64,000 nucleotides of DNA from Streptomyces caeruleatus (GCF_001514235.1 NZ_KQ948926.1:739861-803860), one strand, 5' to 3'. Shown: positions 1 to 8,895, counted from the stretch's first letter. Made by a program: numbers and translations. Notes: a model not told the origin generated them from the sequence alone.

Positions 1-2542
1 GCGGCTGGACCAGCCCCGAGTCCCAGACCTCGCACACCAGCGTGCGGTCCAGCAGCAACCGCAGCCGGATCTCGCCCTCGCCGTATCGCAGCGCGTTGGT
101 GACCAGCTCACTGACCAACAGCTCCGTGGTGTCGACCAGCGGCTCCAGATCCCAGGACAGCAGCTGCCCGCGGGCGTACTCCCGGGCCCGCCCCACACTG
201 CGCGGCTCGCGCGGCAGCGTCCAGTCGCCGACCGACTCGGCGGGCAGCCCCTGGACACGTGCCATCAGCAACGCGATGTCGTCCTCGCCGTGATGGCTGT
301 CGAGGGTGTTGAGGACGTGGTCGCAGACGTCCTCCAGGGGACGCGTGGGGTCGGTCAGGGCGCCCACGAAGGCCTGGAGGCCCTCGTCCAGGGGGTGGTC
401 GCGGGACTCGACGAGGCCGTCCGTGTAGAGCGCCAGCAGCGCGCCCTCCGGCAGCTCGACCTCCACCTCCTCGAACGGCTCGCCACCCACGCCCAGCGGC
501 ATCCCGGGCGGCACGTCGAGCATCAGCGCCGCCTCGCCGGGTTCGACGAGGACCGGCGGCAGATGGCCGGCGTTGGCGAAGGTGCAGCGGCGCGTGACGG
601 AGTCGTAGACCGCGTAGACGCAGGTGGCGAGGTACACCTCCGACAGGTCCGCCTCCCGGGGCCGGCGGGCCGCGCGGGTGGCCTGCTGGACGCCGCCGGG
701 GGCACCGAGGCCGCGCGCGATCTCGTCCAGCGCCGAGAGGACCTCGGCCGGTTCGAGGTCCAGCAACGCCAGTGTTCGTACTGCCGAACGGAGTTCGCCC
801 ATCGCGACGGCTGCCCGTAGGCCCCGCCCCATCACGTCCCCGACAACCAACGCCGTACGGTGGCCCGGGAGTTCGATCACGTCGAACCAGTCGCCGCCCA
901 CCTCGCTGGGCCGGTCGGCGGAGGAGTTGCCGGGCAGGTAGCGGCAGGCGATGTCGAGGCCGGACGCGACCGGGTCCCCGGGGGGCAGCAGGGACCGTTG
1001 CAGTATCAGCGCCCGTTCGTGCTCGCGCCGGTAGAGGCGGGCGTTGTCGATACAGACCGCCGCCCGCGCCGCCAGCTCCACCGCGAGATCACGGTCCCGG
1101 TCGCCGAACGGCTCGCTGCCCTTCGTCCGGGCGAACTGCGCCAGTCCTACGACCGTGTCGTGGGCGACCATCGGCACCGCGAGCGTGGACTGCACCAGGC
1201 CGCCCTCCTCGCCGGGCACGAACTGCGGCCGGGTGGTGCGCAGGGCGTCCGCGCAGGGCGAGTTGAACGGGTAGTGGTGGACGGCGCCGACCGCGACGGG
1301 CACGCCGCCGCCGACGAAGGGCGCGTCGGAGACGGCACTGGAGAAGGCGACGCGGCGCAGTTCCGCGCTGCCGTCGGCGAGGCCGGGCGGGGTCTCGTCG
1401 CCGGCCAGCAGCCCCTGGTAGAGGTCGACCGTGGCCAGGTCGCAGAAGCCGGGGACGACGACGTCGAGGAGTTCACGGGCCGTGGTCTCCAGGTCGAGGG
1501 AGTTGCCTATACGGGCGCCGGCCTCGTTCAGCAGGGCGAGATTGCGCCGGGCCGCGGCGGCCTCGCGGGCGGCGGCGCGGCGCGCGGTGATGTCGATTCC
1601 GAGCCAGGCGATGCCGATGGGGCGGCCGCTGCCGCTGTGCACCCGGTAGAGGTTGACGGACCAGTGGCGGCGCTCGTCGGAGCCGGGCAGAAAGCCCGTG
1701 ACGTGCATGTCCGTGATGGAGTTGCCGCTCTCCAGGACGCGGCGCAGGGTCGCCGCGACGCGGTCGGCCTCGGAGCGCGGCAGATAGTCGTGGACGCCCC
1801 GGCCGCGATGGTCGTCGGGGGAACCGCCGAAGAGGGAGGCGAACCGGTGGTTGACGCGGCGCACCCGCAAATCGGTGTCGATCAGCAGGAAACCGAACGG
1901 AGATTGACCGAATATCGACTGCGAGGCCGCGAGGTCGGTCTCCATCCGACGGAGGGTGCGGACGTCGACGACGATGCAGACGGCGGCCTTCTCGCCGTCC
2001 TCGGTCCGCGTCGGCATGACGTACACCTCGGCGAGACCGTCCTGGCCGCGCCGTCCGTCCACGTCGTCCGGCGTCCGGAAGGGGACCACTCCGGTCCACT
2101 CCCGTCCGTCCAGGATCTCGGCCATCTTGCGCTGCCCCTGCTCGCGCAGGTCGGGGTCGATGAACGCCTCGATGGGGTCCATGCCCACGGCCCGCCGGGC
2201 GGGGATGCCGAACAACTGCTCGGCGCGCAGGCTCCACTGGTCGACGAGGCCGTCGGGGCCGATCGAGAAGGACGCGACCTTGATGTAGTCGTAGATCGAG
2301 CCGGGCGGACTGCTCTGCCAGACGGGGTCGCCGGGGCGGGGCTCGTCGGAGGCGAAGCCGGGGGCCCGGGAAGCGGGGGGTGCCTGTGTTTCGGGAGAGG
2401 CGTGTGTGCCCCGGGAGGTGCCGTGGGAGGCCTGTGTGTCGTCGGAGGCCTGTGGGTCGTGGGCCCGCTCCCCCGCGGCCCTCGCCCTCGCGCCGTCCGA
2501 CGGGTCCTCGGACTCCGTGGCCTTCGCTGGTATCTCGCTCAC
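1..2542 (-). CDS. SpoIIE-family PP2C phosphatase with PAS, GAF and HATPase domains (3' end outside window)
   Basis: An uninterrupted reading frame runs off the left edge; about 847 codons are visible. The GTG start follows a GGAGGGG ribosome binding site about 9 nt upstream. A disordered Ala/Ser/Pro-rich N-terminus leads into a PAS fold (residues near 75-190, with DYIKVASFSIGPDGLVDQW), a second PAS/PAC, a GAF domain and a SpoIIE-type PP2C phosphatase. At the edge is a GHKL ATPase segment (LVSELVTNALRYGEGEIRL). Such Streptomyces proteins combine an input sensor, an anti-anti-sigma phosphatase and an anti-sigma kinase in one chain. The next gene upstream encodes another kinase of the same fold, so the pair probably acts in sigma-factor partner switching. 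The C-terminus cannot be seen. Confidence 0.88.
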   Translation of the reverse strand, partial: MSEIPAKATESEDPSDGARARAAGERAHDPQASDDTQASHGTSRGTHASPETQAPPASRAPGFASDEPRPGDPVWQSSPPGSIYDYIKVASFSIGPDGLVDQWSLRAEQLFGIPARRAVGMDPIEAFIDPDLREQGQRKMAEILDGREWTGVVPFRTPDDVDGRRGQDGLAEVYVMPTRTEDGEKAAVCIVVDVRTLRRMETDLAASQSIFGQSPFGFLLIDTDLRVRRVNHRFASLFGGSPDDHRGRGVHDYLPRSEADRVAATLRRVLESGNSITDMHVTGFLPGSDERRHWSVNLYRVHSGSGRPIGIAWLGIDITARRAAAREAAAARRNLALLNEAGARIGNSLDLETTARELLDVVVPGFCDLATVDLYQGLLAGDETPPGLADGSAELRRVAFSSAVSDAPFVGGGVPVAVGAVHHYPFNSPCADALRTTRPQFVPGEEGGLVQSTLAVPMVAHDTVVGLAQFARTKGSEPFGDRDRDLAVELAARAAVCIDNARLYRREHERALILQRSLLPPGDPVASGLDIACRYLPGNSSADRPSEVGGDWFDVIELPGHRTALVVGDVMGRGLRAAVAMGELRSAVRTLALLDLEPAEVLSALDEIARGLGAPGGVQQATRAARRPREADLSEVYLATCVYAVYDSVTRRCTFANAGHLPPVLVEPGEAALMLDVPPGMPLGVGGEPFEEVEVELPEGALLALYTDGLVESRDHPLDEGLQAFVGALTDPTRPLEDVCDHVLNTLDSHHGEDDIALLMARVQGLPAESVGDWTLPREPRSVGRAREYARGQLLSWDLEPLVDTTELLVSELVTNALRYGEGEIRLRLLLDRTLVCEVWDSGLVQP

Positions 2543-2804
2543 GCGAACCGTCCCCTCCAGCTCACCGCGTCCGGCACCGGTCACCGGGGGCGGCTGCCCG
2601 CAGTATCCAGCACTACGGCCCCGCACAACACGGTGTTCACGATCACAGCACGTTCCCGATGGTTTTCGGTCCCGGCACCGGAAACACTTCCAGTCTTCTA
2701 ACCAGCGGACACGCAGTCGAATCACGCGGTTCGACAACTGCCACTGGCCTGAACCAGTCGCTCGACAGGGTCGGGGTGGGCGTACACCGCCCTCACCGTG
2801 GTGG

Positions 2805-3269
2805 TCACCGTGGGACCGCGAGTTCGAACCACACCGTCTTGCCCGTGTTCCGGCCCGGCCGGGTGCCCCAGCGGCGCGAGGAGTGCGCCACGAGCTGGAG
2901 TCCGCGGCCGCTCTCGTCCTCGGGGTGGGGGGCGCGTTCACGGGGCGGGTCCGGGAGGGGGTCGGAGACCTCGACCAGGAGGACGCCGTCGAGGTCGGCG
3001 GGGCGTACCAGACGTACCCCGATGGGGCCCGTGGCGTGCCGCAGGGAGTTGGTCACCAGCTCGCTGACCAGCAGCGCCGTGAGGTCGGCGAGGCTGTCGA
3101 GCTCCCAGTCGCGCAGCCTGCCGCGCACGGCGGCACGGGCCGCGCGCACCGCTCCCGCCTCCGCGGGAAAGGTCCACTCGGCGCAGTCGCCATCGGTGTC
3201 GATCACGCCGATCACTTCCCAGGCCAGCGGGTTCGCCCATGTCCGGTTTCGCAGGGTTAGTGACCCCAT
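2805..3269 (-). CDS. ATP-binding anti-sigma-regulatory-factor-type protein (HATPase_c_2)
   Basis: This 154-residue single-domain GHKL ATPase resembles the RsbW/SpoIIAB fold common in Streptomyces. The N-box is visible at LVSELVTNSLRHATGP, and the G1/G2 region at ESGRGLQLV followed by GKTVWFELAVPR. Proteins of this class bind sigma factors or anti-anti-sigma proteins and phosphorylate the latter on Ser/Thr. It lies 262 bp upstream of the SpoIIE-type phosphatase and on the same strand, which fits an opposing kinase/phosphatase pair. The ATG start lacks an obvious Shine-Dalgarno, so the exact N-terminus is uncertain. Its target sigma factor cannot be named from sequence. Confidence 0.85.
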   Translation of the reverse strand: MGSLTLRNRTWANPLAWEVIGVIDTDGDCAEWTFPAEAGAVRAARAAVRGRLRDWELDSLADLTALLVSELVTNSLRHATGPIGVRLVRPADLDGVLLVEVSDPLPDPPRERAPHPEDESGRGLQLVAHSSRRWGTRPGRNTGKTVWFELAVPR

Positions 3270-3335
3270 ACCCGATATTCGGGGGGCGGTACCGCGCGCG
3301 AGGTATGCGAACGGGTAGGAACCCGGGAAGCTTCC

Positions 3336-3734
3336 TCAGGAACGAAGCCGTCCCGCCACCTCTTCGACCGCCGGGACGTCCGGGTCCAGCCAGTCGACGT
3401 CCCAGAGCTCCCCGGCGCCGAGCCAGCGCAGGGCGTCGTGGTCCTGGAGGGGCTCGGGGTCTCCGGAGCCGGGGAGCAGACGGGTCGTCCACACCTGGAG
3501 GACGTAAGGGGGTTTCAGGGGCCACTCCCCCGGCAGGCGCTCGATCACCTCGGCGTCCACGCCGAGTTCCTCTCGCAGCTCCCGCACGAGCGCCACCTCG
3601 GGCGCCTCGCCGGGCTCGACCTTGCCTCCGGGCAACTCCCAGCGTCCGGCCAGTTCCTCGGGGGCGCTACGGCGCGCCGCGAGCAGGCGGCCTCCGTCCA
3701 GCAACGCGGCCCCGACCACGATCCGTTCCGTCAT
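3336..3734 (-). CDS. NUDIX hydrolase, MutT/8-oxo-dGTP-like
   Basis: This 132-residue protein is a single NUDIX fold. The complete Nudix box is present (G-x5-E-x7-REUxEExGU as GKVEPGE...RELREELGV, residues about 37-58), so Mg-dependent pyrophosphohydrolase activity is expected. The N-terminal VVGAALLDGGRLLAARRSAP and the length match MutT-type enzymes that remove oxidised nucleotides; the substrate is inferred from the family only. The gene stands alone between the ATPase gene and a repeat-rich gap. The ATG start has only a weak Shine-Dalgarno. Confidence 0.88.
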   Translation of the reverse strand: MTERIVVGAALLDGGRLLAARRSAPEELAGRWELPGGKVEPGEAPEVALVRELREELGVDAEVIERLPGEWPLKPPYVLQVWTTRLLPGSGDPEPLQDHDALRWLGAGELWDVDWLDPDVPAVEEVAGRLRS

Positions 3735-3778
3735 GCGCCTGAGCCTAGGCGCTCCGCTCGGAAAGCCGACTCTCGACT

Positions 3779-3920
3779 GCGGCGCCGTCGTGGCTGGTCG
3801 CGCAGTTCCCCGCGCCCCTGCAAGTGCGGCACCGTCGTGGCTCGTCGCGCAGTTCCCCGCGCCCCTGGAGGGTGCGGCGCCGTCGTGGCTCGTCGCGAAG
3901 TTCCCCGCGGCCCTCGGGGC
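3779..3920. repeat. Three tandem copies of a Streptomyces intergenic repeat
   Basis: Three units of 47-48 bp start at 3779, 3826 and 3874. Each begins GCGGC-CCGTCGTGGCT and carries the core GGTCGCGCAGTTCCCCGCG or a near match. A fourth, single copy of the core lies at 6712-6757. This core is a familiar dispersed intergenic sequence in Streptomyces genomes. Here it fills the gap between the NUDIX and SPOR genes. The third copy is the most diverged (GCGAAG for GCGCAG). No coding function is supported. Confidence 0.85.
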
Positions 3921-3924
3921 GCGT

Positions 3925-4104
3925 CTAGTCGCCGGTCTGGGCGAGGCGTTCGACCCAGTAGAGCTGTTTGTGGCCGCGGCTGTCGAGGCTGTCTGCGATC
4001 TTCTGGGCCTCGGCCCGGGTCGCGTACCGGCCTACGCGGTAGCGATTGCCGTTGTCGTCCTGTCGAACCACGAGCCAAGGAAGAGTGATCGTGCTGTCGT
4101 TCAT
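3925..4104 (-). CDS. small SPOR-like protein
   Basis: The product is 59 residues, starting MNDSTITLPWLVVRQDD. The start is chosen because a GGAAGGAGC ribosome binding site sits about 10 nt upstream; an earlier in-frame ATG adds nine unconvincing residues. The region NRYRVGRYATRAEAQKIADSL has the Tyr-x-Val-Gly-x-Tyr then Ala-rich helix pattern of SPOR (peptidoglycan-binding) repeats. There is no signal peptide or membrane segment, so it is probably cytosolic. It is a widely conserved small Streptomyces protein of unknown role. Confidence 0.75.
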   Translation of the reverse strand: MNDSTITLPWLVVRQDDNGNRYRVGRYATRAEAQKIADSLDSRGHKQLYWVERLAQTGD

Positions 4105-4435
4105 CGCGCCCCACCGCTCCTTCCCGCCCACAGCCGCCCGGGTACCGCTCGCGGCCTGTGCCGTGCCCCGCCCGCTAAGGAAACCGCAATCCGCATATGC
4201 CCGAGCCTACGCCTAACCTTTACGCTGCGAATACGGCTTTTCACAAAGAGGTACGCAACCAGCCAAGTCGGAGGGGGCGCACGGCGTCGAACGCGCCGTG
4301 CGTGGACGTCGATGCATCCGGTCACGGGCATGCCGCGCACGCCCGCGACGACCTGCGAAAACTGCCAGATTCGAACGACGTTTGAAGGGGCGGGAGTTGA
4401 GGCCCGGCCGGAGGTAACTGCGGTGAAGGTGTGCG
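4105..4435. other. 331-bp intergenic region with one hairpin
   Basis: No gene is evident. A perfect inverted repeat lies at 4278-4302 (9-bp arms CGCACGGCG and CGCCGTGCG, 7-nt loop), downstream of the leftward gntR gene, and may terminate its transcript. The part next to the SPOR gene is relatively AT-rich (around 4190-4250) and probably contains that gene's promoter. Confidence 0.45.
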
Positions 4436-5188
4436 CTACTTCACCGGGAGGTGGTACGCGACCCGGTAACGGTCCGCCGGAATCACGACGTCCGCCGTCT
4501 CCACCGGACGCCCGGAGGCGTAGTAGGTGCGCTGGATGACCACGACCACATGACCGGGGACGCCGCCCAGCGTCAGCAGCTCCTCCGCGAGGCCGGGGCG
4601 GGCGCCCACCTCCTCGGTGACGTTGTCCACGACGACGTCGATGGCCGCCATGCGCTCGACGACGCCCATGCCGCCGAGCGGGCCCTCCTCGGGCAGCATC
4701 ACGGGCGTACGGCCGGTGACGGCGAGCGGCTCCCAGGAGGTGGAGATCATCATCGCCTCGCCGGCGTCCCGGAAGAGGTACTTGGTGCACATGACGCGGT
4801 CGCCGGGCCGGATGCCGAGCCGCTCGGCGACGGCGACGCTGGCCTCGGCCTGCCGGCTGCTGGACTCCCAGGTGCCGCGCGTCTCGCCGTCGGCCTGCTC
4901 CTGGCGGAAGGGGGTGGCCCCGCTCGGCGGGCGGAAGCCGGAGCGGGAGATACGGCGGGGCACGGGGCGCTCCCGGACGTACGTCCCGGAGCCGGAGCGG
5001 CCCTCGACCAGCCCCTCGGCCATCAGCACCTTGCGGGCTTCGAGGGCGACGGTGTCCGAGACGCCGTACTCCTCGCGGATCCTGGCCTGGGACGGGAGGC
5101 GGGTGTGCGGTGGCAGCGAACCGTCGACGATCTTCTTGCGGAGATCACCCGCGACGCGCAGGTACGCCGGCTGCTCACCGAAAGTCAC
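4436..5188 (-). CDS. GntR-family transcriptional regulator (HutC/UTRA type)
   Basis: The 250-residue product has an N-terminal winged helix-turn-helix (residues about 8-73, with LRKKIVDGSLPPHTRLPSQ and a GSGTYV wing) and a C-terminal UTRA ligand-binding domain (about 95-245, ending IPADRYRVAYHLPVK). This layout defines the HutC/FarR subgroup, which senses small organic ligands. GTG start with GGGAGCG 7 nt upstream. It is monocistronic with no adjacent metabolic operon, so the ligand and regulon cannot be inferred. Confidence 0.88.
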   Translation of the reverse strand: MTFGEQPAYLRVAGDLRKKIVDGSLPPHTRLPSQARIREEYGVSDTVALEARKVLMAEGLVEGRSGSGTYVRERPVPRRISRSGFRPPSGATPFRQEQADGETRGTWESSSRQAEASVAVAERLGIRPGDRVMCTKYLFRDAGEAMMISTSWEPLAVTGRTPVMLPEEGPLGGMGVVERMAAIDVVVDNVTEEVGARPGLAEELLTLGGVPGHVVVVIQRTYYASGRPVETADVVIPADRYRVAYHLPVK

Positions 5189-5347
5189 TGGCCGCTCCCA
5201 TCAGCTTGTACAGACAGCTACAGCGTGGCAACCGTGGGTTGTCCCGTGCAAGCAAAGGCCAGAGAATCACTCGATGTGATGACTTGTGCCCGCGGAGGGC
5301 TTTACGCAGGCACTTTCTCCCCGCTATAGCCGCGCTCACACCTCCGC

Positions 5348-6553
5348 TCACACGGCCAGGCCGCCCCCGCTCCCGCTGTCGTCGCCGCTGCCGAAGTCGT
5401 CCTCGTAGGTCGGCATCGTGGTGTCCAGGCCCAGAGCCTTGCGCGCGGTGACGGTGGTGGGGCCGTCGACGTACTCGTACCCCTTCTCGTAGTGGGTGTA
5501 GTACGTGTCCGCGTCCTTCGACGCCGCCGCCCGCGACCACTCCGTGCGGGCGTCTTCCATCTCCTCGATCAGATCGGCGACCGGCTGCTTCGCCCCGGTC
5601 GGAAAGCTGTGTCCGCGCAGCGCCTCGATCTGCTCGCCGAGCACGGTGTGGACGTCCCTCGCCCAGGCCTGGTTGGCCGCCAGGTCCTCCTCGGGGTATT
5701 CCCCCGGCTCCTCGTACAGGACCGTGTCGATGGCGTTGGTCGCGGTGAGGAAGGCGGTCTGGTCGGCGTCGAGTGTCGTGGGGTCGGCGCGCAGCGAGCC
5801 GGTCAGTCTGCCGTCGTCGGCCGTGCTGCCGAAGATGCAGGTGATCTCGCGGTCGCCGGCGCGCCAGCTCTGCCGGGACGGGACGAGGTAGTAGACGTCC
5901 ACGTCGTCCGGTAGGGCCCAGGTGTCCATGGCGTAGCCGTCCTGGAGGTCGTAGCACTTGTCGTCCGCGGTCCGTCCGAGCTCGTCGTCGCCCGGGAAGG
6001 AACCGCCCGGCAGCGTGACGACGGCGAAGACCTCGGCGTCGTGCCCGCCGGCGCAGGACACCTCGTCGACGTCGTAGGCGTCGCCCTCCAGGTCGCCGTT
6101 CGGTGTGTCGAAGCAGTCGCCCTCGGCCAGCGCGTAGGCGGTGCCCTCGCCGCTCGCGGCGCCCTTGAAGCCGTCCCAGAAGTCGGAGGCGGACCCCGTG
6201 GACAGCATCAGCGCCCACAGCGCGAGCCCGACCGTGGACAGCACCGAACCGGCCACCGCCATGCCCTTGCCGCTCTCGCCCCGCTTCTTGATCTGCGCCA
6301 GCGCGATCAGCCCCAGCACGAGCCCGACGGCCGGCACGAAGCAGAGGATGCCGAGTACCAGGGAGCTGATGGCGACGCCGTTGACGCGGACCGGACGGCC
6401 GTAGGGGCCGTAGGGGCCGTAGGGCTGGTACGGGTACGCGAACGGTCCCGGGGCACCGGGTGCGCCGTGCGGGTACGGCGACGCCGATGGGTACTGGCCC
6501 TGCCCGTACGGCCCTTGGGGCTGCTCCGGGCCGGGAGGCGGAGGTATGGACAC
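5348..6553 (-). CDS. DUF4190-type membrane protein with extracellular septum-formation-like domain
   Basis: The 401-residue product has a Pro/Gly/Tyr-rich cytoplasmic N-terminus (about 1-55, YGPYGPYG repeats). Two membrane helices follow (about 58-80, VAISSLVLGILCFVPAVGLV, and about 95-118) around the KKRGESGKGMAVAG loop typical of DUF4190. The large outside domain has four or more cysteines (GDCFDTP, VSCAGGHDAEVF, DKCYDL, ITCIFG), a pattern of septum-formation-family domains. The tail is acidic and Ser/Gly-rich. GTG start with GGAG about 10 nt upstream. The role is unknown; an envelope function is likely. The 160 bp beyond its 3' end separate it from gntR. Confidence 0.75.
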   Translation of the reverse strand: MSIPPPPGPEQPQGPYGQGQYPSASPYPHGAPGAPGPFAYPYQPYGPYGPYGRPVRVNGVAISSLVLGILCFVPAVGLVLGLIALAQIKKRGESGKGMAVAGSVLSTVGLALWALMLSTGSASDFWDGFKGAASGEGTAYALAEGDCFDTPNGDLEGDAYDVDEVSCAGGHDAEVFAVVTLPGGSFPGDDELGRTADDKCYDLQDGYAMDTWALPDDVDVYYLVPSRQSWRAGDREITCIFGSTADDGRLTGSLRADPTTLDADQTAFLTATNAIDTVLYEEPGEYPEEDLAANQAWARDVHTVLGEQIEALRGHSFPTGAKQPVADLIEEMEDARTEWSRAAASKDADTYYTHYEKGYEYVDGPTTVTARKALGLDTTMPTYEDDFGSGDDSGSGGGLAV

Positions 6554-6711
6554 GGGTACCGTGCTCCTGGTTCAGGCGGCGGTGCCGGGGTGGGAACGGG
6601 CGTACGACTGGGCGAATGGTAAGCGGGGGACGAGGGGGGATGTCATGCGGGTTACGCATGCGACGATCCGGATGATCGACGCGCTCACCGCATCCGTCGG
6701 CCGCGGTTCGG

Positions 6712-6757
6712 TGTGGCTGGTCGCGCAGTTCCCCGCGCCCCTTTGGGGGCGCTGCGG
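6712..6757. repeat. Single copy of the GGTCGCGCAGTTCCCCGCG repeat
   Basis: This is a copy of the element tandemly repeated at 3779-3920, followed by a small hairpin (CCCC TTT GGGG). It sits in the 300-bp gap (6554-6853) between the DUF4190 gene and the subtilase gene. Nothing else was recognised in that gap. Confidence 0.8.
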
Positions 6758-6853
6758 CGCTCGGCGTTCGGTACACGCGGCTCGTCCTCGCGGCCGGCTG
6801 GGTCTTGGACCCGGAGCCGTTCCGCGAGGACGAGGATGAGGGGTGACGTCAGG

Positions 6854-8431
6854 TCAGAACTGGAGTGCCCAGGCGTCGATGCGTCCGGTGTCGTAGTTCG
6901 CGTTGTCGCTGACGCGTAGCTTCCACGTGCCGTTGGCGGCCTCCGAGGAGGCGTTCACCGAGTACGTGGTGTCGATGTTGTCCGAACTGCCGCCCGTGCC
7001 GTACGACTTCAGCGTGTACGCCGTGCCGTCGGGGGCGATCAGCTGGACCTGGAGGTCGCCGACGTACGTGTGCACGATGTGGACCTCGACGGCCAGGGAC
7101 GAGGGCGCGTTGCCGGAGACGCCGGAGACCGTCACCGGGGACTCGACCGTGGCGTTGTCGCTGATCGTGTGGTCAGCGGTGTTCTCGAAGCGTGGGCCCG
7201 GAGGGGTCGTCGTACCGCCGCCGACGTACAGGAGCCGGTTGGGCGAGCCCGTGCCGGGGCTGGTGACGACGCCGGTCGTGGCGGCGGACGTCAGGGCCGA
7301 GGCGACGTCGGACGGGGTGGCCGAGGGGTGGTCGGCCAGATAGAGGGCGGCCGCGCCCGCCACGTGCGGGCTGGCCATCGACGTACCGGAGATGGTGTTG
7401 GTCGCCGAGTCGCCGGAGTTCCAGGCCGAGGTGATGGACGAGCCGGGCGCGAAGAGGTCGAGCACCGAGCCGTAGTTGGAGTAGCTCGCCCTGGCGTCCG
7501 AGCTCGTCGTCGCGCCGACCGTGATGGCCTCGGTGACGCGGGCGGGGGACTTGGTGGAGGCGTTCGTCGACTCGTTGCCCGCCGCCACCGCGAAGGTGAT
7601 GCCGGAGGCGATGGCGTTGCGTACGGCCGTGTCGAGGGCGGAGTCGGCGCCGCCGCCGAGGGACATGTTGGCGACGGCCGGCTTGACCGCGTTCTGGGCG
7701 ACCCAGTCGATGCCGGCGACGACCTGGTCGGTGGTGCCCTGACCGGAGTTGTTCAGCACCCGGACGCCGACGATCTTCGCCTTCTTGGCGACGCCGTACG
7801 ACGACCCGGCGACCGTGCCCGCCACGTGCGTGCCGTGGCCGTGGCCGTCCTGGGCGGTGTTGTCGTTGTCGATGGCGTCGTAGCCGTAGGAGGCGCGGCC
7901 GCCGAAGTCGCCGTGGGTGATGCGGACGCCGGTGTCGATGACGTACGCCGTCACGCCCTGTCCGGCCGAGTCCGGGTAGGTGTAGGAGCTGTTGAGCGGC
8001 AGGGCCTTCTGGTCGATGCGGTCCAGGCCCCAGGAGGGCGGGTTGGTCTGGGTCGCGTCGACGCTGAAGGTGCGGTTCTGGACGACGGAGGCGACGGCCG
8101 GGTCGGCGGCGAGCCGCTCGGCCTCGGCCTCGGAGGCCTCGATCGCGTAGCCGTTGAGGGCCTTCCGGTAGGTGCGCTCGATGTCGGCGCCGTACTTCTC
8201 GACCAGGGCGCGCCCGGCCTGGGAACCCGAACGGGCGTGATCGGCCTTGAGGTTCACGATGTAGCTGCCGGCGACGGCGTCGGCGGCGCCCGCGTACTGG
8301 ACACGGCCCTCGGGGGCCGCCGCGGCGGGGAGAGCGGAGACGAGGCCCGCGGTGAGGGCCGCGGTGGCCGCCACGCCGAGCGCGGCCAGTCTTCGCCGGG
8401 TGCCTCTTCGGGAGTTACGCATCACTGCCAT
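6854..8431 (-). CDS. secreted subtilisin-like serine protease (S8) with I9 propeptide and P domain
   Basis: A 525-residue preproenzyme. Twin-Arg-rich N-terminus and hydrophobic signal peptide (1 to about 38, ending ALPAAAAP), inhibitor-I9 propeptide (about 50-125), S8 catalytic domain with Asp166 (VIDTGV), His202 (HGTHVAGT) and Ser351 (GTSMASPHVAG), oxyanion Asn286, then a C-terminal proprotein-convertase P domain (about 415-525). All catalytic residues are intact, so it should be an active extracellular protease. ATG start after GAGGAGG. The 323-bp upstream region has repeated CAGGA/TCCTG motifs that may be regulatory. Confidence 0.93.
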   Translation of the reverse strand: MAVMRNSRRGTRRRLAALGVAATAALTAGLVSALPAAAAPEGRVQYAGAADAVAGSYIVNLKADHARSGSQAGRALVEKYGADIERTYRKALNGYAIEASEAEAERLAADPAVASVVQNRTFSVDATQTNPPSWGLDRIDQKALPLNSSYTYPDSAGQGVTAYVIDTGVRITHGDFGGRASYGYDAIDNDNTAQDGHGHGTHVAGTVAGSSYGVAKKAKIVGVRVLNNSGQGTTDQVVAGIDWVAQNAVKPAVANMSLGGGADSALDTAVRNAIASGITFAVAAGNESTNASTKSPARVTEAITVGATTSSDARASYSNYGSVLDLFAPGSSITSAWNSGDSATNTISGTSMASPHVAGAAALYLADHPSATPSDVASALTSAATTGVVTSPGTGSPNRLLYVGGGTTTPPGPRFENTADHTISDNATVESPVTVSGVSGNAPSSLAVEVHIVHTYVGDLQVQLIAPDGTAYTLKSYGTGGSSDNIDTTYSVNASSEAANGTWKLRVSDNANYDTGRIDAWALQF

Positions 8432-8754
8432 CTGAGGGGTCCTCCTCGATCGGTGGTGCGCCGGTGGGGGAACTCCGAAGTGGACAGGAGCATGTCAATT
8501 TCCTGTGCCACTCCTGTGCGTCAGCCGAAAGATTGAGGCCTCCACAGGAATTGCACAAGGGCCGTGCACGGCGAACTCCGCCCGCCCGTCCGGGGTTTCA
8601 GGCCCCCGAACCCCGCCTGCCGACCGACACGGCGACCGGGTGACCGATCACTGTCCGTGAACCTTCGACATGCAGGCTGTGCGGGTCTACGCAAGCCTGG
8701 GGGCATTCCGCCAGGACGACGTGTCCTCGCGGGCCTCCCAGGAAGGACGCTCAC
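8432..8754. promoter_or_regulatory. Divergent promoter region with repeated TCCTGTG motifs
   Basis: This 323-bp region separates the leftward protease gene from a rightward peptide gene. Between about 8478 and 8550 it carries ACAGGA, TTCCTGTG, TCCTGTG and CACAGGAA. ACAGGA and TCCTGT form an inverted repeat around an AT-rich centre, and TCCTGTGC occurs twice with 10-bp spacing. Such helical-turn spacing suggests a regulator binding site. No binding protein can be named. Confidence 0.4.
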
Positions 8755-8880
8755 ATGCGCTACGCAGCTGCCCTTTTCATCGCCGCCATACTCGCGGCGG
8801 TCGCCGCCCCCGCCGCCTCGGCCGCCCCCGCCGCCCCCATGCCGTGCGACTCCCACACCCTCAGCAGGCTCTGCTGGTAA
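8755..8880 (+). CDS. 41-residue secreted peptide with two cysteines
   Basis: A short frame starts with ATG after an AGGAAGGA ribosome binding site 7 nt upstream. It encodes a signal peptide (MRYAAALFIAAILAAVAAPA) with an Ala-x-Ala cleavage zone near residue 23-27, then a mature tail of about 15 residues ending PMPCDSHTLSRLCW. The two cysteines, seven residues apart with six between, could form a disulfide loop. A strong hairpin terminator follows the stop by 15 nt. The RBS, signal peptide, terminator and high-GC codon use support a real gene. I do not recognise its family; no modification enzyme or transporter gene is adjacent. Confidence 0.7.
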   Translation: MRYAAALFIAAILAAVAAPAASAAPAAPMPCDSHTLSRLCW

Positions 8881-8895
8881 TCGCTTCCTGAGCGA

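Noticed and set aside
860..2701. Long rightward open frames opposite the SpoIIE-type gene and similar long frames opposite most genes
   Set aside because: High-GC third-position bias creates long antisense frames; their translations are low-complexity Arg/Pro/Gly/Ala with no domain, while the opposite frame encodes clear families.
3779..3920. Possible att site or IS end at the tandem GGTCGCGCAGTTCCCC repeat
   Set aside because: No transposase or integrase is near and the sequence is a dispersed Streptomyces intergenic repeat.
5189..5240. A specific GntR operator near the gntR start (AGCTTGTACAGACAGCT)
   Set aside because: The symmetry is limited to 4-bp arms and does not match a known HutC-type site, so it was not listed.
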